A stretch of DNA of 35,293 nt from Thermogemmatispora onikobensis (GTDB taxonomy: Bacteria > Chloroflexota > Ktedonobacteria > Ktedonobacterales > Ktedonobacteraceae), in contig NZ_BDGT01000047.1 of NCBI RefSeq assembly GCF_001748285.1, positions 1 to 35,293 of the forward strand, written 5' to 3'. The notes below the pieces were generated by a model. It was not told the DNA's origin and did no database searches. It was given only the letters and a program-made list of their open reading frames with translations. A program made the translations under genes and the position numbers. Shown here piece after piece: positions 1 through 9,047 of the stretch. Each line of letters opens with the position of its first letter. Position 1 is the stretch's first letter.

Positions 1-212
1 TAAGCGCCTGACTTTTACCTTCTGAATCTGCTGCTCACTCACTGCTGCCTCCAGGGAAGGGAACTGCTGCCGACTGCGGTCACCGGATCGGATGGGACGA
101 CCGGCTGGCTGGTGATTTGGCTCTTGAGTACCAGCCAGGCGGTCAAAGCTCTCTTTTTCTGGGGAATCATACCCAGAGTAAGCGAGCCAGGTCAACAGAT
201 CTCCCCCAAAGG

Positions 213-1184
213 TCATAGCTTTTCGTCCTCACCCTCCTCATCCCTCGGCTCCCCGGCGGAAGAGAGGGCGCGCTCCGCCTCGCTCTGCCCGCTGACCTCC
301 GCGCTACCGCAAGGCCGTGTCCTGGGAATCTCCAGCGGCTGGCCACTGGTGGACCTGGGAGACTGTGGCTCGACAGGCCAGTCGCGCTCTGGCAACCCAG
401 GCGCCAGGTCAGCCCCGGAGCGAGCCGGCGAGAGGCCGAACGCTGTCAGCGAGGCAGGGGGAGCGATCCACGGAGAGAAGCCAGGTTCAGCTGGCGCCCC
501 AACCGAGGAGGAGGGCAGCTCATCCGGCAAAGGGGTTCCAGAAGAAGCCGCTCCACTGGGAGACGTGCGCTCACTCCACTCAGAGCGAGACCCGGCAGCA
601 GACGAGGGTGGCCAGGGAATCTCGGTGAGGGCCGGCTCCAGCTCGCCGCGCGAGAGGTCGAACGTCTCTAGAACCCGCACCAGCGAGGGCGGATCTGGCA
701 TCGGGGTCTCCGGCGCTCCCAGCTGACCAGGCAGGCTCTTCCAGGGCAGACCAGCCGAAGAGGAGGCCGGGAGGGCGGAATCCATAATCGTCTGCTGCGA
801 GAGGGGTACAGAGGGCAGGTTAGCAGGCCAGCGCGGTCTGAGTGCAAGCAGAGAGACGGCGAGAGCGAGGGCAGCACACAACGGCAGGAACCAGAGATGC
901 CAGAGCACGGCCAGCACCAGTGTGCCCCCGCTCAACATGGAGGATGCCACGAGCGCGGCCAAAAAGAGGCGCGGCAGCCATTGTGGCGAAGCCACAGGCG
1001 GTCTTGGCAGTTGAGACGACCGCCGCCGCATCAAGCGAGCGCGGCGGCGCTGAGCGGCCCTGTTGGTCTCCACCAGCCTCCGCGCCGTGGCAGGCCAGAG
1101 CGCGCGACTCACCCCACGAGAAAGGTTGCTCGCGCGCTCAACCAGGATATAGACTTTCTTATCGCTCTTGCTGTCTTCACTCAT
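213..1184 (-). CDS. Hypothetical membrane protein with two N-terminal-half TM helices and a Pro/Ser/Glu-rich tail
   Basis: The predicted protein has 323 residues and I do not recognise its family. Residues 1-70 are basic and soluble, with an Arg cluster around 46-56. Two hydrophobic helices follow at about 71-93 and 96-115. The remaining 200 residues are low-complexity and rich in Pro, Ser, Glu and Leu, ending in an acidic stretch. Both termini probably lie on the same side of the membrane. I chose the ATG at 1184 because the longer frame (to 1355) adds residues with no family resemblance and no better ribosome site; the SD before 1184 is itself weak. Nothing adjacent suggests a partner. The frame is uninterrupted and codon use resembles its neighbours. 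That it is a gene is likely; its function is unknown. Confidence 0.6.
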   Translation of the reverse strand: MSEDSKSDKKVYILVERASNLSRGVSRALWPATARRLVETNRAAQRRRARLMRRRSSQLPRPPVASPQWLPRLFLAALVASSMLSGGTLVLAVLWHLWFLPLCAALALAVSLLALRPRWPANLPSVPLSQQTIMDSALPASSSAGLPWKSLPGQLGAPETPMPDPPSLVRVLETFDLSRGELEPALTEIPWPPSSAAGSRSEWSERTSPSGAASSGTPLPDELPSSSVGAPAEPGFSPWIAPPASLTAFGLSPARSGADLAPGLPERDWPVEPQSPRSTSGQPLEIPRTRPCGSAEVSGQSEAERALSSAGEPRDEEGEDEKL

Positions 1185-2503
1185 CACACATCCACCCCTG
1201 TGCCAAGAACAGGGCCACCACCCAGTCCCCCAGAGAGATGACAGCCAGATGATCGATCCTTCCTGTCGCGATACTGAAGTGCCGGCAGGAAGCCGGTGAC
1301 ACCCCAGTGCCTCCGCGAGGGACACGTATGGAGACAGAGGCACGCACCACACCACACATCATCCCTTGCTATATACGATGATACGCCGGGTACCAAAAAG
1401 GAGATACTGGCCGGACGGCAGTCCATCGTACGAGTCCTCAAGGAGAACCGTACACCACAACCAACGAACAACAACCCCACCGCAGCGGGAAACCCCCTGA
1501 CGGGCGGCCTTGAGCTGGCCCAGCCCGAGGCGGGCGGCATCGTCACCCCACCACCACATAGCTACCTCCTGCCGGCCTGTCTGCCTGCCTTCGCACGCAC
1601 GCATCCGGCAGGCGGAGGCAACCCACCCCGGGTCAGACCATGCTTTCCCGCACCGTCCGCTCCATAACTACAGCCCGGCGGCACCGTACATAGCAGCGCC
1701 GTGGCGGCACGCTTTGGTCCGCGCGTCTCGCAATTCGCCCGCCCGTCCCTTCACGCACCGCCAACGACGCACCACCACTGAGAGGCCAGAACACGCCGCG
1801 CTCCCAGGGACTGGCCGCAGCGAAAGCCAGCCCCACCACGCGCACGCTCCACTTCCAGACCTCTCCGCGTCTGCTCGTGCCCGCGCATTGGCACTTCACT
1901 ACCGCGACAGGAACACGCTCATGTGTGCACCTGCACCGTAGCAAGTCAGAAGGAGCACGCTCCTTCTCGAATACCACCCCCGCTTCTTCAGCTTCAAACA
2001 AGCTCGGATCTGAGATCACGCTTTTATTGTACCTCTCTCTACTTCTTCATCGGTTACGATAGGATGAAATTTGAGTTGAGAAACAAAAGCATGTATTGCA
2101 GATTTCTTAACTTTTCGATAGATTTATTACACTTTACAAAGATATTATCTTGAAAGGTATCAGCGTTAAAGCGGCATCCAAGTGCTTAAAAGAAGATGAT
2201 AGTGATAAATATTTCAGGAGAGAAGCAAGAAAGCAGTGGGGGGAGAGGTAGAACAGCTAGCCGAAGAGGGAGGGAAAGAGAGCAAGGCAAGAGCGACAGT
2301 TAGAGCCAGGGCGGGGTTCAGGAAGCCCCAGGCTGGAGAGAAAGGCGGGGAAGAAGAGCGGGCCGCGGCCAGGAGTGCCGGGCAGGAACACCTCTCAGAG
2401 CAGAAAGTACCAACGCCGGCAACCTCAAGCGAGCAGCGAATGCCGGCGCTGTTTTCTGCCTGTGCGGGCCAGGTCGTGATCCTCTATCCTCTTGCCTCAC
2501 CCG
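1185..2503. other. Gene-free 1.3-kb interval with an AT-rich island
   Basis: I see no convincing gene here. The open frames are short, mutually overlapping, Arg/Pro/Ala-biased and lack family resemblance. About 2030-2225 is clearly more A+T-rich than the flanks, and 2230-2400 is purine-rich. No tRNA, RNase P, SRP or tmRNA signature was recognised. A weak minus-strand -10-like TATATA lies at 1370-1375, about 190 bases upstream of the membrane-protein gene, without a good -35. The end of the interval holds the min-operon terminator candidate. Confidence 0.5.
2414..2448 (-). terminator. Inverted repeat, candidate min-operon terminator
   Basis: CGCCGGCA at 2414-2421 pairs perfectly with TGCCGGCG at 2441-2448 across a 19-base loop, 55 bases past the minE stop. 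On the minus strand the stem is followed by a moderately T-rich run (TTGGTACTTT). The loop is long and the U tract is broken, so this is only a candidate. On the plus strand TGTTTTCTG follows the stem, so it could also work in the other direction. Confidence 0.4.
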
Positions 2504-2854
2504 CTAAGATGGCGGCTCCTCACGCTCAATCTCCACCTGGAGCGGTCCCTCCAGCCCCTCAGCAGAAGGTCCATAGTAGGGTGGGTCCCACTCAAACGTA
2601 ATCTTCTGACGCTTGATCGGGACAGCGGCCTGCAGCTTATCCCAGCGATCTTCACGGGTCATCGTAATTTCCACATGCTGCTCATCGACCTCCAGGCGTT
2701 CGGAGATCACCCGCAGCAGATCGGCTTTGATCTGCTCCAGCAGCTCCGGGTTGACCTTCACCCGGTCCTGGACCAGGACCACCTTCAGGCGTTCCTTCGC
2801 CAGCTCGCCGGGCCTGGGCCGCTTGCGACTGGCCATAAAATCAAGCATACTCAT
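2504..2854 (-). CDS. minE: Cell division topological specificity factor MinE
   Basis: This 116-residue protein displaces MinC from MinD and stimulates MinD ATPase at the membrane, which drives Min oscillation or gradients and keeps the Z-ring at midcell. The N-terminus (MSMLDFMASRKRPRPGELAK) matches the MinE membrane-targeting helix. The following ERLKVVLVQDR segment is the anti-MinCD region, and the rest to about residue 85 is the topological-specificity domain. About 25 residues beyond the usual end are Pro/Glu-rich and atypical. The ATG at 2854 has AAGGAGG about 12 bases upstream. The gene starts 21 bases after minD and is almost certainly co-transcribed with it. The assignment is firm. 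Confidence 0.93.
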   Translation of the reverse strand: MSMLDFMASRKRPRPGELAKERLKVVLVQDRVKVNPELLEQIKADLLRVISERLEVDEQHVEITMTREDRWDKLQAAVPIKRQKITFEWDPPYYGPSAEGLEGPLQVEIEREEPPS

Positions 2855-2875
2855 GATGCACCATCGCCTCCTTGA

Positions 2876-3712
2876 TCAGGACGGCCAGGACCGTGTGCGC
2901 TTCCCAATCACGGCGGGGCCAAAGCCCACCAGGCGGCGCAAGCGCTCCATCAGCGTTGGCGCCTCCATCAGCTCCTCAAGAGGGATCTCCTCACCCAGAA
3001 TGCGCAGCGCAGCATTCATAAATGCCTGACCGGCACGCGAGCGCTTATCATAGACCACTGGCTCACCCTTATTGGTGGCCACGATAATCAACTCATCTTC
3101 GGGGACAATGCCCAGCAGATCGATCCCAAGCACTTCCAGCACATCCGCCACATCCATCATATCACCGCGTCTCACCATGTCGGGACGCAGGCGGTTGAGA
3201 ACCAGGCGCGGCTCCGGCTTGCCCGCCGCCTCGACCAGCCCGATGATGCGATCGGCATCGCGCACCGAGGCCATCTCGGGATTGGTCACAATGATGATCT
3301 CATCGGCGCCCACGATGGCATTGCGAAAGCCCTGCTCGATGCCTGCAGGCGAGTCGATGAGCACAAACTCGAATTCCTGGCGCAGCTGCTGGCAGAGCTG
3401 CACCATCTGCACGCTATTGATGGCATTCTTATCGCGTGTCTGAGCAGCGGGCAACAGGTAGAGTTCGGGCAAACGCTTATCCTTAATCAGCGCCTGACGC
3501 AGGCGACACTGCCCTTCAACCACATCGACCAGATCGTAGACGATGCGGTTCTCCAGTCCCAGCACAGCATCGAGATTGCGCAGCCCGATATCCGAGTCAA
3601 CTACCACCACCTTCTTACCCTGCATAGCCAGGGCTGTTCCCAGGTTCGCCGTTGTCGTTGTCTTGCCAACGCCGCCCTTTCCCGAAGTAATCGTGATCAC
3701 CCGGCTATCCAT
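2876..3712 (-). CDS. minD: Septum site-determining ATPase MinD
   Basis: MinD is a ParA/Mrp-type ATPase that dimerises on ATP, binds the membrane and recruits MinC (inhibitor) or MinE (activator). The deviant Walker A motif GKGGVGKTT lies at residues 11-19, followed by the switch region VVVDSDIGLRNLD and the family motif IDSPAGIEQGF. The C-terminal amphipathic membrane helix is visible as LMERLRRLVGFG, with an additional basic tail of about a dozen residues. I chose the ATG at 3712 because GGGAG lies 7 bases upstream and the resulting N-terminus aligns with MinD proteins; a GTG at 3742 would add 10 residues. The product is 278 residues. The gene is followed at 21 bases by minE and preceded at some distance by minC. 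The assignment is firm. Confidence 0.95.
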   Translation of the reverse strand: MDSRVITITSGKGGVGKTTTTANLGTALAMQGKKVVVVDSDIGLRNLDAVLGLENRIVYDLVDVVEGQCRLRQALIKDKRLPELYLLPAAQTRDKNAINSVQMVQLCQQLRQEFEFVLIDSPAGIEQGFRNAIVGADEIIIVTNPEMASVRDADRIIGLVEAAGKPEPRLVLNRLRPDMVRRGDMMDVADVLEVLGIDLLGIVPEDELIIVATNKGEPVVYDKRSRAGQAFMNAALRILGEEIPLEELMEAPTLMERLRRLVGFGPAVIGKRTRSWPS

Positions 3713-4096
3713 GCGCATGCTCCCAGTCGATTCGGAAAACACCGTTCTTTTCGCACACCTAGCAAAATATCACAGCAGCGACCAGTCGCCAGTCGGTCAC
3801 TCAACTCAGTCAACAGCCGGCCAGAGCATTCATCTGCAAAGCAGCTGAGCTGGCCAGCTGAAAAGCAAGCAGGGATTGCGGCACTCCTTCCTCATCAGCC
3901 CCTTCTGCTGGCCACAGCTGTGCTTCCTCTAATCTCAGCACGGATGTCAGCCGGCTCAGGGAGACGCCCCTGCTCCACTGCAGAGCAGTCACCGCCTGCC
4001 CTCACTCTCCAGGGCGACCAGCGCCATAGCCAGCAGCCAGCAGCTACGCGGTAGAGCGCCTGGCCGGGAGCAGCCCGCCCCAGGTGCCCGCTGTCC
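3713..4096. other. Long minC-minD spacer
   Basis: The spacer is about 384 bases between minC and minD on the same strand. It contains two short overlapping minus-strand frames with no family resemblance. It also holds a 12-bp perfect palindrome, AGCTGGCCAGCT, at 3848-3859. No convincing promoter was identified. It may hold a secondary promoter or processing site, or be non-functional. Confidence 0.4.
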
Positions 4097-5035
4097 TTAC
4101 TTACGCGGCGGGCGACCATTGAGCCAGGTTTCAACCACGATCTGGCCCTGGCGAATCGAGGCCACCTCTGGACGCGGCTGCACCTCTAGCCCCTCGGGCG
4201 GACGAGAAAGCAAATGGGCGATCCGCAGCTGGACAGGCGCCAGCAGCAGCGCACAGACCAGCGCCTGCTCGTTATCGGGATAGCCGGCATGGACCATACC
4301 GCGCAAGACCCCCCAGACGATCACATCGCCCCCCGCCACAACCTCCGCCCCAGGATTGACATCGCCCAGCACTACAATATTGCTGTGGTGGTGAATCGCC
4401 TGGCCAGAACGCACCGTCCGACGCACAAAGAGCGTATCATCTGACTCACGCGGATCACGTTGACCCGCACCCGCCGTCAGTCCCAGGTCCACAGTCACAG
4501 CCCCTGCTCCTGTCTTCTCATAGGGCGAGTATGGCGCATATGGCCCAGCAGCAGCATAGGCAGGTCCTCCGTTCAGACCCAGCCCCAACCGGCCCCCCTC
4601 GCTCAGGCCCCCCCTGCGCATGCCGGCAACCTGCTCCAGGGAAGCAATCGACATCCGATAATGCGCCAGCAAATTTTCGAGCTGAACCCGTTCGCTGGCC
4701 TGGAGCACCCGCTGCCGGGTGTCAACCGTCAGCGTGGCCCCGCGAAAAAAATCCGGAGCTTCAGCCAGCCGCTCGGCCAGCGCTTGCAATAGCTCACCAA
4801 AGGGAGTACCCGGCTCCAGCGTCAAGAGCAGGCCGTGGCGCGTCCCCTTGATGGCGATCTGCCCCTGGACAGGCAGCTTCTCCTCTCGCCGCTCCCCCTC
4901 ACCACCTACCACCCAGGAGGGAGCTTCACCCGCCTTCTTCTGCCGGTCGCGCGCACTCGACATGGCCTGCTCGGCAGAACCCTGCGCACTCATTTCGCTC
5001 GCTGCTTTTCTTGTATCAGTTTCTTCTCTTTTCAT
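4097..5035 (-). CDS. minC: Septum site-determining protein MinC
   Basis: MinC inhibits FtsZ polymerisation and is delivered to the membrane by MinD. At 312 residues it is longer than typical MinC (about 220-240), mainly through a low-complexity charged N-terminus of about 55 residues. The MinC_N domain spans about 55-140 (IKGTRHGLLLTLEPGTPFGE). A Gly/Ala/Tyr-rich linker follows. The C-terminal beta-helix MinC_C domain runs from about 200 to 300 and holds the typical signature RSGQAIHHHSNIVVLGDVNP and GGDVIVWGVLRGMVHAG. The start at 5035 is the first ATG but lacks a clear SD; ATGs at 4993 and 4963 would remove only low-complexity residues. It is the first gene of the min cluster. The function is firm, the start uncertain. 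Confidence 0.92.
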   Translation of the reverse strand: MKREETDTRKAASEMSAQGSAEQAMSSARDRQKKAGEAPSWVVGGEGERREEKLPVQGQIAIKGTRHGLLLTLEPGTPFGELLQALAERLAEAPDFFRGATLTVDTRQRVLQASERVQLENLLAHYRMSIASLEQVAGMRRGGLSEGGRLGLGLNGGPAYAAAGPYAPYSPYEKTGAGAVTVDLGLTAGAGQRDPRESDDTLFVRRTVRSGQAIHHHSNIVVLGDVNPGAEVVAGGDVIVWGVLRGMVHAGYPDNEQALVCALLLAPVQLRIAHLLSRPPEGLEVQPRPEVASIRQGQIVVETWLNGRPPRK

Positions 5036-5664
5036 TCAGGCAGGAGTTTCGATTTCTTACCGGCACTACACTTTTACCCGTTCTGCTTCAACATTCCCTT
5101 GAGGGCCGTCGCCCGCAGTCGAACGGGCCATCTGCAACGAAGAACCACCTTCTGACGCTACCAGGTTACAGTATAAACGCCAGAGCAACAAAACGCAATA
5201 GGAGCAGCTTCTTTGCCTCTCTTTGCCAGCCGGCGTTTCTCCCTAGTTCAGGCGATAGCGCGCACCCCCTGCCCGGCTTGCTGTTTGGAACGTACCATCG
5301 ATTGAGGCCAACATTACCACATTCCTATTGATAGATGAAGGGCTGGACACGGGCCTTCGACTCATCTATTATAGTAGTACATTCTCCTTGCTTTCCTATC
5401 CGTGCGTCCAAGATAGGGGCAGCGATTCACAACTTCTGTTAGAGGCCAGGAGCTTTTCACTGCAGAGATCACTCTTGCTCTTCCATATTGGTCATTATTC
5501 GTATTCCCTCGGCCAATGTTAAGGAGGCGACCGATCAGCTGCTGCTGGGCTGACGGTCGCGATCTCTTCAGTTGGCCGGTACCCGGATAGCCTGGCCATC
5601 CAGCGCCGCTGCTCCGGCTTCCGGCCTGGCTCTGGACGATTTGAACCTTCAGGAGTTCATTACG
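5036..5664. promoter_or_regulatory. Divergent upstream region of minC and the first APC permease
   Basis: This 629-base interval separates minC (minus) from a permease (plus) and holds no convincing gene. A minus-strand TATACT at 5175-5170 could be the minC -10; the -35 position 17 bases upstream, TTGCGT, is poor. Two RNA-like hairpins lie on the permease side: one at about 5332-5370 (ATAGATGA pairing with TCATCTAT around a second short stem) and one at 5527-5560. A structured leader for the permease is possible, but no known riboswitch or T-box signature was recognised. Confidence 0.45.
5527..5560 (+). promoter_or_regulatory. 12-bp stem-loop in the permease leader, next to an AAGGAGG
   Basis: GCGACCG (5527-5533) pairs with CGGTCGC (5554-5560). 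After one bulged A, TCAGC pairs with GCTGA, giving 12 bp around a 9-base loop. It directly follows a perfect Shine-Dalgarno-like AAGGAGG at 5521-5527. No U tract follows, so it is not a standard terminator. The likely permease start at 5665 has its own AGGAG, so this AAGGAGG is not needed for that start. Confidence 0.5.
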
Positions 5665-7146
5665 ATGGCTTTAGAAGCTTTGCAGCGTCTGGACCAGCAA
5701 AAGGGTGACCTTCCTTCCCAAAGTTATGTTCCACGAACAATGCCCCAGGCTCTCGGCATGTTCGACATGATGATGATCTTCATGATGATCATGCTCTTCA
5801 TTAATAATCCAGTAAGCACGATAGGCTCAGGACCGGCCGCTTTCACTTACTGGTTGCTGGGAGCTGTGGTCTTCTTTATCCCCTGCGCGATCGGTGTCGC
5901 TCAGCTGGGCGTTCTTTATCCTCATGAAGGCTCAACTTATATCTGGACCCATCGCGCACTGGGAAATTTCTGGGGCTTCTTCGCTAGCCTGATCTTCTGG
6001 ATGCCAGGTCTGCTGGCGATGGTTGCAAGCCTGAGCATTGGCATCGCCTTTATTCAGGGCCTGAACTCCTCCTGGCTGACTCAGCCCTGGCAGCAGGGCC
6101 TGCTCTGCATCGCCTTGCTGATCGCTTCCACCTTGCTGGCGCTGCAGCCGATGAGTACGCTGCGCCTGGTGATCAATGTGATTACGCTCATGACCTATGC
6201 GGTGGTGGTCTTGCTCGGCGGGGCAGCCTTGATCTGGCTGGCAACTGGTCATCGTACAGCGACGCCCTTCAACGATCTCCATTCCTGGGGCATCGATCCT
6301 TCTAACTTCGTGCTCTATGGCAGTGTGGTGCTGGCTTATCTCGGCGCCGATGTCTCGATGATCCTTGGTGGCGAAATGGCCAGTGAGCGCATTGCCGCCC
6401 GTCATGTCTCCTGGGGCGCCTTCTTTGTGATTCTCAGCTATCTGGTGATCACCTTCGCCCTCCTGGTCGTCCTCGGTCCCGACGCCGCCAGTCAGGGGCC
6501 TTTCGCGGTGATCAACGTCATCGATCATGTCTTCGGCAAGTTCCTGGGCAACGTGGCCGCCGTCTGCGTGATCGCTTATTTCCCGATCTTCACCACCCTG
6601 TTGAACGTGGCGTTCGCCCGCTTGCTGATGGTGGCCAGCATCGACCGCTTTCTGCCGCTGGGGCTGAGCCGTTTGAATCGCAATCGTCAGCCTGCGAATG
6701 CCATCGTCTTCCAGACAGTGGTGGCCTGCCTGTGCGCCGCCTTGATCTTCCTGCTGCCTTATCTATTGCCTCTGGGACAGCCCACCGATTTGGCCACGGT
6801 GGTCTTTACGGTGACGCTCTCGGTGCTGACTCTGGTCTGGGCTTTTTCTTCAATCTTTATCTTTGTCGATCTGGCGATCTTCTATTTCCGCCAGCGCGAG
6901 CGCTTCCTGCGCCTGCTGGTGGTGCCACTTCCAGTGCTCTGGCTCTGCATTATCATCGCGCCCCTTGCCTGCTTAATGGCAATGATTGTAACATTATTGT
7001 ACTCGCCGATCCCACAACAGATCAGCAATGGCCAATGGTGGTACATTGTAGGCGGCTTGACGGTGATTTGCCTGGTGCTATGCGGCATCGCCAGTATGTT
7101 CGCTATTAGCCAGGCCGCCTGGCAGGATCAGAGCTTCGAAGCGTGA
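5665..7146 (+). CDS. APC-superfamily amino acid permease
   Basis: This is a 493-residue integral membrane transporter with about 12-14 hydrophobic helices, consistent with the amino acid-polyamine-organocation superfamily of proton- or cation-coupled transporters. After about 30 soluble residues, the first helices carry the family pattern (NNPVSTIGSGPAAFTYWLLG, then PHEGSTYIWTHRALG). The segment LYGSVVLAYLGADVSMILGGEM corresponds to the conserved helix 6 region. The substrate cannot be read from sequence. I chose the ATG at 5665 because AGGAG lies 9 bases upstream (5651-5655). An in-frame TTG at 5572 would add 31 residues with no transporter similarity. Another permease of the same superfamily follows after 267 bases, and the two share little beyond fold-level features. 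Confidence 0.85.
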   Translation: MALEALQRLDQQKGDLPSQSYVPRTMPQALGMFDMMMIFMMIMLFINNPVSTIGSGPAAFTYWLLGAVVFFIPCAIGVAQLGVLYPHEGSTYIWTHRALGNFWGFFASLIFWMPGLLAMVASLSIGIAFIQGLNSSWLTQPWQQGLLCIALLIASTLLALQPMSTLRLVINVITLMTYAVVVLLGGAALIWLATGHRTATPFNDLHSWGIDPSNFVLYGSVVLAYLGADVSMILGGEMASERIAARHVSWGAFFVILSYLVITFALLVVLGPDAASQGPFAVINVIDHVFGKFLGNVAAVCVIAYFPIFTTLLNVAFARLLMVASIDRFLPLGLSRLNRNRQPANAIVFQTVVACLCAALIFLLPYLLPLGQPTDLATVVFTVTLSVLTLVWAFSSIFIFVDLAIFYFRQRERFLRLLVVPLPVLWLCIIIAPLACLMAMIVTLLYSPIPQQISNGQWWYIVGGLTVICLVLCGIASMFAISQAAWQDQSFEA

Positions 7147-7413
7147 ATAGACTTTGCCTGCTTCCGCTCCAGGTGCCGGAGTGGTTGCCTCTCTCTCTTG
7201 CGCTGAGGGCCGGACGCCGTTCGAGACTCAACCCGGTCTGAATGGTTCCGCTGTGCCACACACCGGGCTGAGGTCTGCTCACCGCTCTCAGCTCTCTTGC
7301 GCCACGCTGCTGCCCCGTCCCGGTGGGGCCACAGCTGCTTTCGGGTCACGAGCAGCCTTTGTGTTGGCCGCTCGTTTACAGTTATTTCGTTGTTTGTAAA
7401 GGAGTGGATCGCC

Positions 7414-8838
7414 ATGACGCTTAAGTCTAGCGCACCAACCGAAGAGCAGGGCAACCTGCGATCCGGGACAATCGGCTTGCCCGGCGTGCTCTTCCAGTCA
7501 ATTACGACAATGGCGCCGGCTTCCGCTGTTTCTTTTAGCTTGAGCGCCGCGGTGCCTTTCGCCGGCACCGCTCTCCCTCTGGCGGTGACGATTACGCTGG
7601 TGGTCAGCGTGTTGATCGCCCTGAATATCGGGGAGCTGGCCCGCCATCTGCCTTCCGCTGGCGGCTTCTTTACTTATATCGGTCGCTCGCTCGGCTCCAT
7701 TCCTGGCTGGGTGACCGGCTGGATCTTCGATCTGGCCTATCTGTTGATTGTTCCTCTGCAGCTGCTGGTTCTGGGTCCGGTGGCCGATTCGATTGTGCCT
7801 CTGGGTCCCTATGGCTGGGCTATCTGGGCTTGCATTTTTGCAGTGGTGATTTTTGCGCTGACGTACTTCGGCATTAAGGTCTCCGCCGATGTGGGCGTGG
7901 TGCTTGGCTGCATCGAGATCGGGGTCTTTTTGCTGCTGGCTCTGTGGCTCATTGTGACCGCTGGGAACAATAATACGCTGGCAGCCTTTAATCCGGCTTC
8001 CAGCGCGCAGTCCGGTTTCGGCGGCTGGCAGGGCGTACTACTGGGGATGATCTTTACTGTGCTGGCTTTTGCTGGCTATGAGTCCTCGGCTCCCCTGGCT
8101 GAGGAAACGCGCGATCCGCGCCGTACCGTGCCTCTGGCGATTGTGCTGGCCGCTCTCTTGATCGGTCTTTTCTATGTCTTCTGTTCTTATGCCGCGGTGG
8201 TCGGCTGGGGGCCGGCGAAAATCGCTTCTTATACCGGCGATCCAAACCCCTGGGGAACAATGGCGCAGCGCGTTTGGGGTGGCTTCAGCATCATTGTGAA
8301 TCTGGCGATTCTGAATAGCGCTCTGGCCAACTCGAACGCCGGGGTGAACGCTGTGTCGCGGGTGCTCTATGCTATGGGCCGCGTGCGCGCGCTGCCAGGG
8401 GTCCTGGCTCATTTGAATCGCTTTGCTTCACCCGATGTGGCCATTGTTTTCACAACGGTGGTGGGCATCGTGCTGACGGTGGCGCTCGGCCTGGCCTTTG
8501 GAACAGGGACGGCGTTCGCTCTGATCGGGACAATTATTGTGCTGCCCATTATTCTGGTCTACCTGGCAACTTGCGTGGCAGTGCCGGTCTTTTATCTGCG
8601 CGAGCACCCCAATGAGTTCAATGTCCTCCGCCATATCGTGCTGCCGCTGATCCCAACGGTGGTGCTGCTGATCGTGCTCTGGTTCCAGGCAACGCAGCAG
8701 TATGAGGCTCCGCTGACCTGGGCCTTCCCGCTGGCGGTGGCCTGGCTGGTGATCGGGATTATCATCGCTCTGGTGCTCCGCTTCCGCGCTCCCGAGGTGC
8801 TGGAGGCCAGCAGCAAGGTCTATGTGGAGGCAGAGTAA
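7414..8838 (+). CDS. APC-superfamily amino acid permease
   Basis: This is a second APC transporter, of 474 residues with about 12 helices. The N-terminal region SGTIGLPGVLFQSITTMAPA and the motif PSAGGFFTYIGRSLG are typical of APC permeases. The helix 6 region AFAGYESSAPLAEETRDPRRTVP is a strong family signature (E-S-A-x-x-x-E-E). The ATG at 7414 has AAAGGAG 9 bases upstream, which decides the start against a longer frame opening at 7297. A strong terminator follows the gene. The 267 bases separating it from the first permease hold no clear promoter, so the two may be co-transcribed. The substrate is unknown; amino acids or amines are likely. Confidence 0.88.
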   Translation: MTLKSSAPTEEQGNLRSGTIGLPGVLFQSITTMAPASAVSFSLSAAVPFAGTALPLAVTITLVVSVLIALNIGELARHLPSAGGFFTYIGRSLGSIPGWVTGWIFDLAYLLIVPLQLLVLGPVADSIVPLGPYGWAIWACIFAVVIFALTYFGIKVSADVGVVLGCIEIGVFLLLALWLIVTAGNNNTLAAFNPASSAQSGFGGWQGVLLGMIFTVLAFAGYESSAPLAEETRDPRRTVPLAIVLAALLIGLFYVFCSYAAVVGWGPAKIASYTGDPNPWGTMAQRVWGGFSIIVNLAILNSALANSNAGVNAVSRVLYAMGRVRALPGVLAHLNRFASPDVAIVFTTVVGIVLTVALGLAFGTGTAFALIGTIIVLPIILVYLATCVAVPVFYLREHPNEFNVLRHIVLPLIPTVVLLIVLWFQATQQYEAPLTWAFPLAVAWLVIGIIIALVLRFRAPEVLEASSKVYVEAE

Positions 8839-8893
8839 GCCCCCCCGAAAGAGGTTGCTCTTCTTCTAGCTAGCAGGAGAAGACAGCGCTGGG

Positions 8894-8931
8894 GAGAGGC
8901 GGACCGCTCGTCGGCTCCGCCTCTCTTTTTT
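8894..8931 (+). terminator. Intrinsic terminator after the second permease
   Basis: GAGAGGCGGA (8894-8903) pairs perfectly with TCCGCCTCTC (8916-8925) around a 12-base loop and is followed directly by six T residues. It lies 55 bases past the permease stop codon and before the epimerase-like gene on the same strand. Confidence 0.88.
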
Positions 8932-9047
8932 GTTGAGCATGTATCGTTTCTTTGCTTTCTTGCTCTGATTGTGCTTGGGCTTGCTTCGGCTGCCGCTGTT
9001 TTTTTACAATAGCGGCCAGAGATCTTTTTTCTGGAGAGAGCTGGCTG

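Noticed and set aside
112-726. 204-residue plus-strand frame opposite the membrane protein gene
   Set aside because: It is Ser/Gly/Glu/Pro low-complexity with no SD, and the opposite-strand frame has TM helices and a more natural composition.
1633-2019. 128-residue minus-strand frame in the gene-free interval
   Set aside because: Arg/Val/Cys-biased with no domain, no ribosome site and overlap with equally long frames on the other strand.
3810-4134. Two short minus-strand frames between minC and minD
   Set aside because: They overlap each other and minC, and carry no recognisable sequence; no start signal supports them.
5328-5522. 64-residue frame as a possible leader peptide of the permease
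   Set aside because: No run of a single amino acid codon, no SD and no terminator/antiterminator pair, so an attenuator peptide is not supported.
5036-5664. Riboswitch or T-box upstream of the permease
   Set aside because: Hairpins are present, but no T-box sequence or known aptamer core (lysine, glycine, SAM, guanidine) was found by eye.
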